Source of the DNA: an uncultured Lachnospiraceae bacterium
GTDB taxonomy: Bacteria > Bacillota > Clostridia > Lachnospirales > Lachnospiraceae
Direction: 5' to 3'
DNA: 8,547 bases
NCBI GenBank assembly: GCA_947653315.1
Contig: CANTGP010000109.1
Location: 1 to 8,547 of the forward strand
Positions 1-6,649 of this stretch are shown piece by piece. The translations under genes and the position numbers were made by a program. The stretch's first letter is position 1, and the number at the start of each line of letters is the position of its first letter. The notes under the pieces were generated by a model. The model saw only the letters and a program-made list of their open reading frames with translations, did no database searches and had not been told where the DNA came from.

Positions 1-4
1 TAGT

Positions 5-1327
5 TTACTTTACATCTTTTATACTAAAGCTTACCCTGCCCATTTTATCCTTGCCCCTTGAGGCATCCGACTTGTAGAAACGGTCCCAAACCAGTTTTAA
101 ATCATCCTTGGGAATACCGATACCGCTGTCCTTGACGGAAACATGGACTTTATTGCTCTTTTCGTTGGTTTCAATCACAATGGAGGAATCGTTATGGCTG
201 AATTTAATCGCATTATCCAACAGGTTATAAAAAACCTGCTGGATTTTCCCCACATCGGCGTTGACGTACATCTCGTCCCCGGTCAGGATCAGTTCAATCC
301 CGATGGATTTCTGCCTGCACGTTCCCTCAAAAGACGCCGCAGTGCTGCGGATAATCTGGTTTAAATCAAAATCCGTCCGGTTTAAAAGCATTCCCTTCGT
401 ATTTAAATTGTTCAGCGTCAGAAGGCTGTTGGTCAGTTTCGTCAGGCGCTCGGTTTCATTTAACACGATGGTCAAATATTTTCCGTACATTTCCGGCGGA
501 ATCGTGCCGTCCAGCATGGCTTCCAAATATCCCTTGATTGAAGTAAGGGGAGAACGGAAATCATGGGAAACGTTTGCCACAAACTTTTTCTGGTCGTCTT
601 CGGAACGGGCAATTTCGCTTGCCATATAGGAAAGCGTGGCGGCAAGATAACCGATTTCATCTTCACTGTCCACCTGGAATTCATAGTGCATGTTGCCGCT
701 GGCGTACTGCTCGGTGGCTTCGGTAATTTTCCGCAGGGGAAGGTAAACCATTTCCGTAAAAAAAATCAGGATGATTAAGGAAAGCAGGAACAGAATCACC
801 AGCAGGATATAGGAAATATTCAAAAGGGTGTCACAGGAGAGCTGAAGTTCATGCATGGGGGCATGGATGACCACGTAGCCCTTTACCTTATAGCTGGAAG
901 TAATGGGTGCGAATACGCTCAGCATATTTTCGTCAAACGTATCAAAAAAAGTGCCCGTAGTATAATAGGAACCCGCAATGACCGTCGGGTCAAACCCCTC
1001 AATGACGGTTTCGTTCTCCAAATCCACCGGAGCGGATGAGTTCAGCACCATTCTCCCCGAAGGGTTGATGATCCATATGGTTGCCGACAGAAAGGTATCC
1101 AGGGCATCCAACTGTTTCTTCACGGCATCCAGCGACGCTTCGCTGTTGTATAAATCCGATGCATAGGTATTGGCAATCAGCGTGGCTTCTTTATACAGGG
1201 CATCCGCTTTTTCCCGTTTAAGCTGTTCCATGGTCATGCTGGAAACGAAGGTTGCCACCACGACAAAACCGAAGAAAGCGAAAATAAAATATCCCAGCAG
1301 GATTTTTAAGTAAAGGGTCTTTCTCAT
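5..1327 (-). CDS. Two-component sensor histidine kinase, C-terminal ATP lid disrupted at window edge
   Basis: Membrane-bound sensor kinase expected to autophosphorylate on histidine and pass the phosphate to the response regulator encoded just upstream. Visible: transmembrane helix 1 at about residues 9-30, an extracytoplasmic sensor region of about 135 residues, transmembrane helix 2 at about 168-190, a HAMP linker at about 191-243, a HisKA dimerisation domain with the phospho-acceptor His255 in SHDFRSPL, and an HATPase domain with N box (Asn372 in LLDNAIKFS), G1 box (DSGIGIP, Asp400) and F box (WDRFYKSD, Phe417). After KDKMG the expected GxGLGL box and the last roughly 40 residues are absent: the frame reads RVSFSIKDVK and stops. 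The ATG at 1327 is preceded by a good AAGGGGGAG site. The regulator gene ends 11 bases upstream, so the two are cotranscribed. The family is certain; whether the 3' end is real or an assembly-edge error cannot be told from here. Confidence 0.93.
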   Translation of the reverse strand: MRKTLYLKILLGYFIFAFFGFVVVATFVSSMTMEQLKREKADALYKEATLIANTYASDLYNSEASLDAVKKQLDALDTFLSATIWIINPSGRMVLNSSAPVDLENETVIEGFDPTVIAGSYYTTGTFFDTFDENMLSVFAPITSSYKVKGYVVIHAPMHELQLSCDTLLNISYILLVILFLLSLIILIFFTEMVYLPLRKITEATEQYASGNMHYEFQVDSEDEIGYLAATLSYMASEIARSEDDQKKFVANVSHDFRSPLTSIKGYLEAMLDGTIPPEMYGKYLTIVLNETERLTKLTNSLLTLNNLNTKGMLLNRTDFDLNQIIRSTAASFEGTCRQKSIGIELILTGDEMYVNADVGKIQQVFYNLLDNAIKFSHNDSSIVIETNEKSNKVHVSVKDSGIGIPKDDLKLVWDRFYKSDASRGKDKMGRVSFSIKDVK

Positions 1328-1338
1328 AAGTCTCCCCC

Positions 1339-2064
1339 TTAATCGGGTATTTGGGCGGGGGCGGAATGGGTGACTTCAAACTTATATCCCACCCCCCATA
1401 CCGTAGCGATGCGCCATGTGGCATGGTCTTCAATTTTCTCCCGGATGCGCTTGATGTGGACGTCCACGGTACGGGTGTCCCCGATGTACTCATAGCCCCA
1501 AATCTGGTCCAAAAGCTGTTCCCTGGTAAACACATGGTTCGGCGAGGACGCAAGGAAATAAAGGAGTTCCAGCTCCTTGGGCGGCATATCCACGGTTTCC
1601 CCCATGTAAATAACGGAATAGTTGGTGCGGTTGATGGTAAGTCCCGGATACTCCACGCTTTTAACGTCGGAAACCCGGGGGGCGGCAGGAGCGGGTTTAT
1701 AACGGCGCAGCACCGCCTTAACCCTTGCCACCAATTCTTTGGAATCAAAAGGTTTCTCCATGTAATCATCGGCGCCCAGTTCCAGCCCCAGCACTTTGTC
1801 AAAAATTTCCCCTTTCGCCGAAAGCATAATGATAGGGGTGGAAGATTTGGCGCGCACTTCCCGGCATACCTGATAGCCGTCCATTCCCGGAAGCATCAAA
1901 TCCAAAAGAATTAAGTTGGGATGAAAGGAATCCACCGTCGTAAGGGCGGATTCCCCATCGTTTACAATCATGGTTTCAAAGCATTCTTTCGTCAGGTACA
2001 GGGCAATCAGCTCTGCAATATTGTTGTCGTCATCGACGATTAAAACTTTTTGTTTGTTTACCAT
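1339..2064 (-). CDS. OmpR/PhoB-family response regulator
   Basis: DNA-binding response regulator of 241 residues, partner of the kinase that follows it. The N-terminal receiver domain (about 6-120) has the acidic pocket Asp11-Asp12-Asp13, phospho-acceptor Asp55 in LLDLMLPGMDG, switch Ser82 and Lys104 in EKPF. The C-terminal winged helix (about 138-233) has the typical PPKELELLYFLASSP and DTRTVDVHIKRIREKI elements of the transactivation loop and recognition helix. A longer frame opens upstream at 2217, but it overlaps the end of mutS2, and only the ATG at 2064 sits four bases after an AGAGG site and directly before the receiver fold (VNKQKVLIVDDD), so I chose that start. A palindrome at 2086-2102 lies 22 bases upstream and could be an autoregulatory site (inference). 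Targets and signal cannot be read from the sequence. Confidence 0.95.
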   Translation of the reverse strand: MVNKQKVLIVDDDNNIAELIALYLTKECFETMIVNDGESALTTVDSFHPNLILLDLMLPGMDGYQVCREVRAKSSTPIIMLSAKGEIFDKVLGLELGADDYMEKPFDSKELVARVKAVLRRYKPAPAAPRVSDVKSVEYPGLTINRTNYSVIYMGETVDMPPKELELLYFLASSPNHVFTREQLLDQIWGYEYIGDTRTVDVHIKRIREKIEDHATWRIATVWGVGYKFEVTHSAPAQIPD

Positions 2065-2085
2065 AGTTCCTCTCATTCTGCCTTG

Positions 2086-2102
2086 GCGTGTTTCAAACAC
2101 GC
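2086..2102. promoter_or_regulatory. 17-base palindrome upstream of the response regulator
   Basis: GCGTGTTT and AAACACGC are perfect 8-base inverted arms around a single central base. It lies in the 97-base gap between mutS2 and the response regulator, 22 bases before the regulator's ATG. A near-symmetric site with almost no loop looks more like a protein-binding operator than an RNA hairpin, although a transcript could fold it with an AU-rich loop. A weak hairpin followed by six T residues in the minus-strand transcript (about 2135-2153) lies just after the mutS2 stop; it may partly terminate mutS2 transcripts. No convincing -35/-10 pair was found in the gap. Confidence 0.5.
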
Positions 2103-2161
2103 TCCCGGGCGGCGTGGTTTTTGCAGCGTTTGTGGTAAAAAACGGAAATACCGCAGCCGGA

Positions 2162-4540
2162 TTACGGCTTAAAAACCGCAATGGTAACACCGGCATCGCC
2201 TTCCCCGTGTTCCCCAAGGCGGAAGGATTCCACGTATTTTATTTTTTTCAAATGCCCCTGTACCGCTTTGCGCAGCGCTCCGGTTCCTTTCCCGTGTACG
2301 ATACGCACGCTGGGGAGATGGGCGAGGTAAGCATCGTCCAAATATTTGTCCAATTCGGACAGCGCTTCGTCTACCGTTTTACCCAGAAGATTAATCTCCG
2401 CGGACACCTGGTAGGACTTGGACATTTTAATTTTACTGCCGGAAGACCGCTGCAGGGAAGACGGTTTTGTAACCGGGGCGTCCTCAATAACCGCGATATC
2501 CTTAATATTCGTCTGCGTGCGGATGATGCCGCATTGCACGAACAGGTTCCCTTTGTGGTCGGGCAGGGAGCTGACGGTTCCTTTTAATCCCATGGAAAGG
2601 ATTTTTACGCTGTCTCCCAGTTTAAGCTGGGAGGGCTTTACTTCTTTCTTTTGGGGCTGGGAGGATTTAAGCGCCAGCTTTTCGTTCTTATCGGAAATTT
2701 TGCCCCTCAGTTTTTCCCTCGTTTTTTCCAAATCCTTCATGGAAGCGTTGGGTCCCGCTTTTTGGAACACACGGATGGTTTCATCGGCGACTTCCTTTGC
2801 TTCCTGCAGGATGGTACGCGCCTGTTCGTTGGCTTCCCGCAGGATGCGTTCCCTTGTTTCGTCGATTTTGTCCTGTTTGCTCTGCAACTGCTCCTTTAAC
2901 CGCTTGATTTCCTCTTTATGGGAAGCCGCTTCCAAACGCTCCCGTTCCATGGTTATTTTGCTTTGCTCCAAATCGGCTATTAAATCCTCAAAAGCCTCGT
3001 TTTCCTGGCTGAGCTGCTCCTTCGCTGCCCGGATGATATAATCGGGAAGTCCCAGTTTGGAGGAAATGGCGAATGCATTGCTCTTGCCGGGTATGCCGAT
3101 TAACAGGCGGTACGTGGGCTGGAGGGTATCGACGTCAAACTCGCAGCAGGCATTTTCCACACCCCCGGTGGAAAGGGCGTATACCTTTAACTCACTGTAA
3201 TGGGTGGTCGCCATGGTACGAATCCGCCTTTTATGCAGGTAATCCAATATGGCAACGGCAAGCGCCGCCCCTTCCGTAGGGTCCGTCCCCGCACCCAGCT
3301 CATCGAACAGGCAGAGGGAATCTTCATCCGCATGTTTCAGGATGGAGACGATGCGGGTCATATGGGAGGAAAAGGTACTGAGACTCTGCTCAATACTCTG
3401 TTCATCGCCGATATCCGCGTATACTTCCGTAAACACGGACAATTCCGAACGGTCCAATGCCGGAATATGCAGCCCCGCCTGCCCCATCAGCGTAAAAAGC
3501 CCCACGGTTTTTAAGGATACGGTTTTGCCGCCGGTATTGGGTCCCGTAATGACTAAAAGGTCAAAGTCCTGACCGAGATCAATGTCAATGGGAACTACTT
3601 TCTTCTTATCCAACAGGGGATGCCTTCCTTTTCGGATACGGATGCGCCGCTGCGTATTAAAAACGGGAGCCGTTGCGTTTTGCTCCATGGCAAGGGATGC
3701 CTTGGCAAAAATAAAGTCCAAAGTAGTCATCAACTCCTGGTTGCGGGAAAGCGCTTCCGTATGTTCGGCAGCCTGGGCGCTTAATGCCGCAAGAATCACC
3801 TCGATTTCCTCCTGTTCCTTCATGGCGAGTTCCTTAAGCTGGTTGTTCATGGCAACCACCGCGGCAGGCTCGATAAAAAAGGTGGAACCGGTGGCGGACT
3901 GGTCATGCACCATACCGGCAACCTGCCCTTTATATTCCGCTTTTACGGGAAGACAGTAACGGTTGTTACGCATGGTAATCACCGCATCCTGCAGGTAAGT
4001 GCGGCAGGAGCCGTTCACCATACGGTTCAGTTGGGTATGAATCCGTTCGTTGGTCAGCGCAATGTTCCTGCGGATGGATTTTAAGGCAGGGCTTGCGTCA
4101 TCGCTGATTTCGTCTTCGGAGAGAATGCAACGCCTGATTTCCGATGATAGTGGTGTCAGCGGTTCCAACGCATCGAAAAGGGAATCCAGGGAATCTTCCG
4201 CTCCTTCATCCCGTTCCCTTCTGCCGTAAGACTTCACGCGGCTGACATTTTCCAGCATCCCGGCAATCTTCAAAAGTTCCGGAACGGACAGCGCCGCGCC
4301 AACGCCGAGGGATTTTAAGGAATAACCCAAATCTTTGTTGCCGCCAAAGGAGGTGGAACCTTTTTGGAACAGGCGGGTCAGGGCGTCCGCGGTCTGCCGC
4401 TGCGCTTCGTTTATGGCGGTCAAATCAGTATCCGGCTTTAATTCCAGGCACAGCCTGCGGCCGGGTTCGGAATTCGCTTTTTCCGCCAGCATGTTTATGA
4501 TTTTGTTGTATTCTAAGGTTTGTAATACTTTTTCGTTCAT
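2162..4540 (-). CDS. mutS2: Endonuclease MutS2 / ribosome-collision ATPase
   Basis: MutS paralogue of 792 residues, close to the 785 of Bacillus subtilis MutS2. Family members are linked to suppression of recombination and to rescue of collided ribosomes. Seen: N-terminal core and lever region (about 1-310), ABC-type ATPase with Walker A GPNTGGKT (333-340), Walker B LCLFDELG (Asp413, Glu414) and TTHYSELK with His447, a long charged coiled coil (about 505-625), a small KOW-like barrel (about 635-685), and a C-terminal Smr domain (about 713-792) with HGKGTG at 749-754. The usual LDLR-type motif at the start of Smr reads INLLGKT here. The ATG at 4540 gives the family-typical start MNEKVLQTLEYNKI; an in-frame ATG at 4579 would add a 13-residue Lys/Glu/Thr-rich leader and is next to AGGA, so the start is not settled. 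The acetyltransferase gene ends 55 bases upstream on the same strand. Confidence 0.96.
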   Translation of the reverse strand: MNEKVLQTLEYNKIINMLAEKANSEPGRRLCLELKPDTDLTAINEAQRQTADALTRLFQKGSTSFGGNKDLGYSLKSLGVGAALSVPELLKIAGMLENVSRVKSYGRRERDEGAEDSLDSLFDALEPLTPLSSEIRRCILSEDEISDDASPALKSIRRNIALTNERIHTQLNRMVNGSCRTYLQDAVITMRNNRYCLPVKAEYKGQVAGMVHDQSATGSTFFIEPAAVVAMNNQLKELAMKEQEEIEVILAALSAQAAEHTEALSRNQELMTTLDFIFAKASLAMEQNATAPVFNTQRRIRIRKGRHPLLDKKKVVPIDIDLGQDFDLLVITGPNTGGKTVSLKTVGLFTLMGQAGLHIPALDRSELSVFTEVYADIGDEQSIEQSLSTFSSHMTRIVSILKHADEDSLCLFDELGAGTDPTEGAALAVAILDYLHKRRIRTMATTHYSELKVYALSTGGVENACCEFDVDTLQPTYRLLIGIPGKSNAFAISSKLGLPDYIIRAAKEQLSQENEAFEDLIADLEQSKITMERERLEAASHKEEIKRLKEQLQSKQDKIDETRERILREANEQARTILQEAKEVADETIRVFQKAGPNASMKDLEKTREKLRGKISDKNEKLALKSSQPQKKEVKPSQLKLGDSVKILSMGLKGTVSSLPDHKGNLFVQCGIIRTQTNIKDIAVIEDAPVTKPSSLQRSSGSKIKMSKSYQVSAEINLLGKTVDEALSELDKYLDDAYLAHLPSVRIVHGKGTGALRKAVQGHLKKIKYVESFRLGEHGEGDAGVTIAVFKP

Positions 4541-4595
4541 GGTTTTCGTCTCTTTTTCTTTTTCTTTTCCTGTTTTCATTTCCTATTTTTTATCT

Positions 4596-5096
4596 CTATA
4601 AAATACGTTGAGCTACAATTACGGTATAATGATCCGTATTGTATGTAATCCCAGTCTCCACAAAACTGTTTTTATGCCAAAAATGTTCTGCCTGGGGATT
4701 GCCCTTGACCCACCCAAGCCGAATATGCGAAAATCCGATATCTTTCAGGCAGCAACACAACTCATCAATAATACCGCTTCCAATTCCCGTGTTTTGAATC
4801 GATACCGCTGTCATAAAGAAACCTATGAAAGCGGTTTTTTCATCAGGGTATGCCATAATCAAATCCATTACGGCAATCAATTCTTCTCCTTTGTAATATC
4901 CAATATAATATTTATCATCCATTTCCTTGTTTGGAGGCAGGGCTTCCATATCGCCAAGAATACTCTGTTTTGTCACAGGCGGCGGACAATATTGATAATA
5001 CATGCTGTTTTTACTGCACAGCAAATATATATTTGTAACATCTGCTTTCTTCATACGGCGCACATGATACCGCTTAGAAAAGGAGGAGAGATTCAT
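4596..5096 (-). CDS. GNAT-family N-acetyltransferase
   Basis: Cytosolic acetyltransferase of 166 residues with the GNAT fold, expected to transfer acetyl from acetyl-CoA to an amine; the substrate is unknown. The start YHVRRMKKADV is the usual first strand (an LRxxxxxD-like pattern). Motif A is clear: FFMTAVSIQNTGIGSGI, with the pyrophosphate-binding loop Gln101-Asn102-Thr103-Gly104-Ile105-Gly106. It is followed by a helix with three consecutive cysteines (114-116), LGWVKGNPQAEHFWHKNSF (motif B region) and a terminal strand. The ATG at 5096 follows AAAGGA by seven bases. It reads into mutS2 after a 55-base gap with no terminator. Base composition is more A+T-rich than its neighbour (40% G+C at 4801-4860 against 48% at 3361-3420), a mild hint of different origin. 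Confidence 0.9.
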   Translation of the reverse strand: MNLSSFSKRYHVRRMKKADVTNIYLLCSKNSMYYQYCPPPVTKQSILGDMEALPPNKEMDDKYYIGYYKGEELIAVMDLIMAYPDEKTAFIGFFMTAVSIQNTGIGSGIIDELCCCLKDIGFSHIRLGWVKGNPQAEHFWHKNSFVETGITYNTDHYTVIVAQRIL

Positions 5097-5146
5097 GGGA
5101 TTTTCCTTTTACACTCCATAATTTCCTGATTTCCGGTTTCCCAAAC

Positions 5147-5155
5147 AGTATACCA
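5147..5155 (-). promoter_or_regulatory. Candidate extended -10 promoter for the acetyltransferase (and mutS2)
   Basis: On the minus strand TGG precedes TATACT, an extended -10 element (TGnTATAMT type), about 50 bases before the acetyltransferase ATG. The predicted start of transcription is near 5140. The -35 region is poor (TTTCCC or TTCCCG at suitable spacing), which is common for extended -10 promoters. Confidence 0.45.
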
Positions 5156-5159
5156 TAAA

Positions 5160-5227
5160 ACAGCCGGAACGGGAAACGGATTTTCAACGGCAGACACGGA
5201 CCGGAAAGGACGTTGCAATCCGGCTGT
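5160..5227. repeat. Nested inverted repeat in the divergent intergenic region
   Basis: ACAGCCGGA (5160-5168) and TCCGGCTGT (5219-5227) are perfect 9-base arms. Inside them CAACG (5185-5189) pairs with CGTTG (5211-5215). On the minus strand the outer stem is followed by TTTT, giving a weak terminator-like shape just upstream of the acetyltransferase promoter; the internal loops are uneven (3 and 16 bases). No reading frame is convincing here. It lies in the 313-base gene-free stretch 5097-5409, which otherwise holds the two divergent promoter regions and a small GTTAA-GAAA-TTAAC hairpin at 5259-5272. Confidence 0.4.
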
Positions 5228-5338
5228 ATCCGTCCGCCCCCGTATCCCCGTCCCACCCGTTAAGAAATTAACAGGCTTGATACTTTTTTATCAGTATGTT
5301 TTTTTTACGGTACGCGAAAAAAATTTTCCCTGAAAGTG

Positions 5339-5367
5339 TTTTCATTCAGTCAAAAATCTGTTAAATT
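5339..5367 (+). promoter_or_regulatory. Candidate promoter of the peptidase-like gene
   Basis: TTTTCA (5339-5344, 4 of 6 bases of a sigma-A -35) and TAAATT (5362-5367) preceded by TGT (an extended -10) are 17 bases apart. Transcription would start near 5374, about 36 bases before the ATG at 5410. One arm of a dyad lies in the spacer, so the promoter may be controlled by a bound protein (inference). Confidence 0.4.
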
Positions 5368-5387
5368 TATCTTACAGTATGACTGAA
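5345..5387. promoter_or_regulatory. Dyad over promoter and leader of the peptidase-like gene
   Basis: TTCAGTCA (5345-5352) and TGACTGAA (5380-5387) are perfect 8-base inverted arms. Between them CTGT (5358-5361) pairs with ACAG (5374-5377). A further CTGAAAG at 5330-5336 repeats directly at 5383-5389. The left arm lies between the -35 and -10 elements and the right arm lies just past the predicted start, the layout of a repressor operator. In the RNA only the right arm would be present, so a DNA-level role is more likely. Confidence 0.4.
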
Positions 5388-5397
5388 AGCAATGGAT

Positions 5398-5403
5398 AGG
5401 AGG
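5398..5403 (+). promoter_or_regulatory. Ribosome binding site AGGAGG that fixes the start at 5410
   Basis: A full-consensus AGGAGG stands six bases before the ATG at 5410. An in-frame ATG at 5392 lies upstream of this site and would place it inside the coding region, so 5410 is the better start. Confidence 0.85.
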
Positions 5404-5409
5404 TTCAAA

Positions 5410-6081
5410 ATGAGGTATTTCTTTAATGGCAAAATCGAAAAACTGGATGACATTTACACCATCCGCATTCCCTTCAACATTTGGGAGGTATGCAAACAGA
5501 GGGACGTGATTAACGGCGACCTGGTACTGGACAATAAGATTATCACCTGTGAGCTGCTCCCCGAGGAAAAAGGAAATTACAAAATCCATTTGGATGAGGA
5601 AGCCGTATCCCATGTGGATATCTCCAAAACACACAAGATCCTGCTCCATGTGGCGGGCAGCCTGATCCAAATGAACCAAAACAGCCCTTACAGCTTTGAC
5701 AAACCAATCCGCACGATTGACAATGTGGAAATCATCGTCCAGCCGGAAGACGGTCTGTGCGGACAAACCTGTGTTGCCATGCTCGCGGGCGTAACCATCG
5801 CCGAAGTCATCAGCGTCATGGACTGCCGCCAGTGGCAGGGAACCATGGGCCGGGTAATTTCCGCGCTGAATTACTACGGCATTGACCACACGGATATCAT
5901 TATGTATACCGAAGGGCAGGAAGCGACTCTCCCCAAATGCTGTATCATGATGGAAAAAATGGGACGTTTCTGCCACTATCTGGTACACTTTGACGGCACG
6001 TTCTATGATCCGACGCTGGGTGTCCTCGATCATTACGACATGAGCAAACTGCTTGGTTATTTGGAAGTTAAGTGCGTTTAA
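5410..6081 (+). CDS. DUF1905-like domain fused to a C39-like cysteine peptidase domain
   Basis: Protein of 223 residues with no signal peptide or membrane helix, so probably cytosolic. Residues about 3-83 (FNGKIEKLDDIYTIRIP, then ITCELLPEEKGNYKIHLDEE) have the strand pattern of the small DUF1905 beta-barrel. Residues about 105-215 look like a C39-like papain-fold domain: Gln111 as oxyanion residue six before Cys117 in QPEDGLCGQTCVAML, His189 in CHYLVHFDG, and Asp200 in FYDPTLGVL, so the catalytic set appears intact. C39 domains normally cleave double-glycine leader peptides when fused to ABC exporters, but no exporter, leader peptide or lanthipeptide-type gene is beside it. It stands alone: own promoter region, strong AGGAGG, own terminator 24 bases after the stop. 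Domain assignments are from motif recognition; substrate and role are unknown. An inactive or transglutaminase-like use of the fold is the alternative. Confidence 0.8.
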   Translation: MRYFFNGKIEKLDDIYTIRIPFNIWEVCKQRDVINGDLVLDNKIITCELLPEEKGNYKIHLDEEAVSHVDISKTHKILLHVAGSLIQMNQNSPYSFDKPIRTIDNVEIIVQPEDGLCGQTCVAMLAGVTIAEVISVMDCRQWQGTMGRVISALNYYGIDHTDIIMYTEGQEATLPKCCIMMEKMGRFCHYLVHFDGTFYDPTLGVLDHYDMSKLLGYLEVKCV

Positions 6082-6104
6082 TTCCGCCTTCGCGGGGTAT
6101 TGCC

Positions 6105-6143
6105 AAAAACAGGAAGGGATAATTCCGTGCCCTTCCTGTTTTT
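6105..6143. terminator. Bidirectional intrinsic terminator between converging genes
   Basis: AAAAACAGGAAGGG (6105-6118) and CCCTTCCTGTTTTT (6130-6143) form a perfect 14-base inverted repeat with an 11-base loop. A GC-rich core flanked by A5 and T5 makes it a rho-independent terminator on both strands. It serves the peptidase-like gene on the plus strand and the zinc-ribbon gene (after the hairpin at 6151-6192) on the minus strand. Confidence 0.92.
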
Positions 6144-6150
6144 ATGCACA

Positions 6151-6192
6151 GGCCCGCATATGGAAGTTTGCTGTTTCACAGCATGCGGGGCC
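6151..6192 (-). other. Second hairpin just downstream of the zinc-ribbon gene
   Basis: GGCCCGCAT (6151-6159) pairs with ATGCGGGGCC (6183-6192) with one bulged G. Inside, GCTGT-TTC-ACAGC (6170-6182) forms a tight stem. It starts four bases after the zinc-ribbon gene's stop in the minus-strand transcript and has no T run, so it is not a terminator by itself; it may protect the transcript end or act with the terminator at 6105-6143. Confidence 0.5.
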
Positions 6193-6196
6193 GGCA

Positions 6197-6601
6197 TCAG
6201 CTTCTTTTCTTAAATTCCGTACCGCATTTCGGACACCGCACCATGATGTTCCCCTTTCCCCTGGGAATCCTTATCTTTTGGCGGCAGTTCGGACACCGGT
6301 AGATATGGTGTGTTTTCCTCTGTCCCGCCAGATTCTTTTGGGATGACCAAAACATCCTGATTTTGGAAGTATGCTTAAGAAATGCCTGGTTTTCCGCATA
6401 CCGCTTTGTATAATTCCTGGAAAACATCCTGAAATATGCATAAACAACGGCTGCCAGCGCTACCGCATACAGAAAATCCCATCTGAAAAAGACGGATACC
6501 ACCATCGCCGCCAACGCGCCTCCCAGCAAAAAGCGGTTCAGGGAATCCGCCCCATACATACCATATCTTCCCTGCATAAACCGAATGAATTTTTCTTTCA
6601 T
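6197..6601 (-). CDS. Small membrane protein with C-terminal zinc ribbon
   Basis: Protein of 134 residues, not assignable to a characterised family. Two closely spaced hydrophobic helices (about 23-39 and 42-58) form a hairpin in the membrane, followed by a basic linker (about 59-100) and a zinc ribbon with two CPxC knuckles: Cys103/Cys106 and Cys123/Cys126. By the positive-inside rule, the basic linker and ribbon should be cytoplasmic. Zinc ribbons of this type bind metal and often contact nucleic acid or protein partners; none can be named here. The ATG at 6601 follows a GGGG stretch by seven bases, a weak to moderate site. The TraX-like gene ends 98 bases upstream on the same strand, with a possible promoter between, so cotranscription is uncertain. 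Confidence 0.82.
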   Translation of the reverse strand: MKEKFIRFMQGRYGMYGADSLNRFLLGGALAAMVVSVFFRWDFLYAVALAAVVYAYFRMFSRNYTKRYAENQAFLKHTSKIRMFWSSQKNLAGQRKTHHIYRCPNCRQKIRIPRGKGNIMVRCPKCGTEFKKRS

Positions 6602-6649
6602 ACCCGTACCCCGTTTCTTTCCCGGACATTTGAAATCCTTATTGATTCC

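Noticed and set aside
1218..1802. Minus-strand frame of 194 codons overlapping the regulator-kinase junction
   Set aside because: Out-of-frame reading of two well-supported genes; no ribosome binding site and a tryptophan/proline-rich translation.
1351..1914. Plus-strand frame of 187 codons opposite the response regulator
   Set aside because: Antisense shadow of a confidently identified gene; no start signal and low-complexity translation.
2418..3041. Plus-strand frame of 207 codons opposite mutS2
   Set aside because: Antisense shadow, serine-rich translation typical of such frames, no family match.
4541..4579. N-terminal extension of MutS2 from an ATG at 4579
   Set aside because: The extra 13 residues are Lys/Glu/Thr-rich and the AGGA is too close to that ATG; the family-typical start is at 4540. 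Not fully excluded.
4623..4630. TATAAT on the plus strand inside the acetyltransferase gene
   Set aside because: No -35 partner and no plus-strand gene downstream; it lies in coding sequence.
5277..5308. TTGATA followed by short overlapping dyads and a T run, looking like a promoter or terminator
   Set aside because: The only -10-like hexamer is 12 bases away, too close; the stems are five A+T pairs, and no plus-strand gene precedes it.
5350..6033. Long minus-strand frame of 227 codons opposite the peptidase-like gene
   Set aside because: It mirrors the real gene, has no ribosome binding site and no recognisable domain; the plus-strand frame has AGGAGG and clear motifs.
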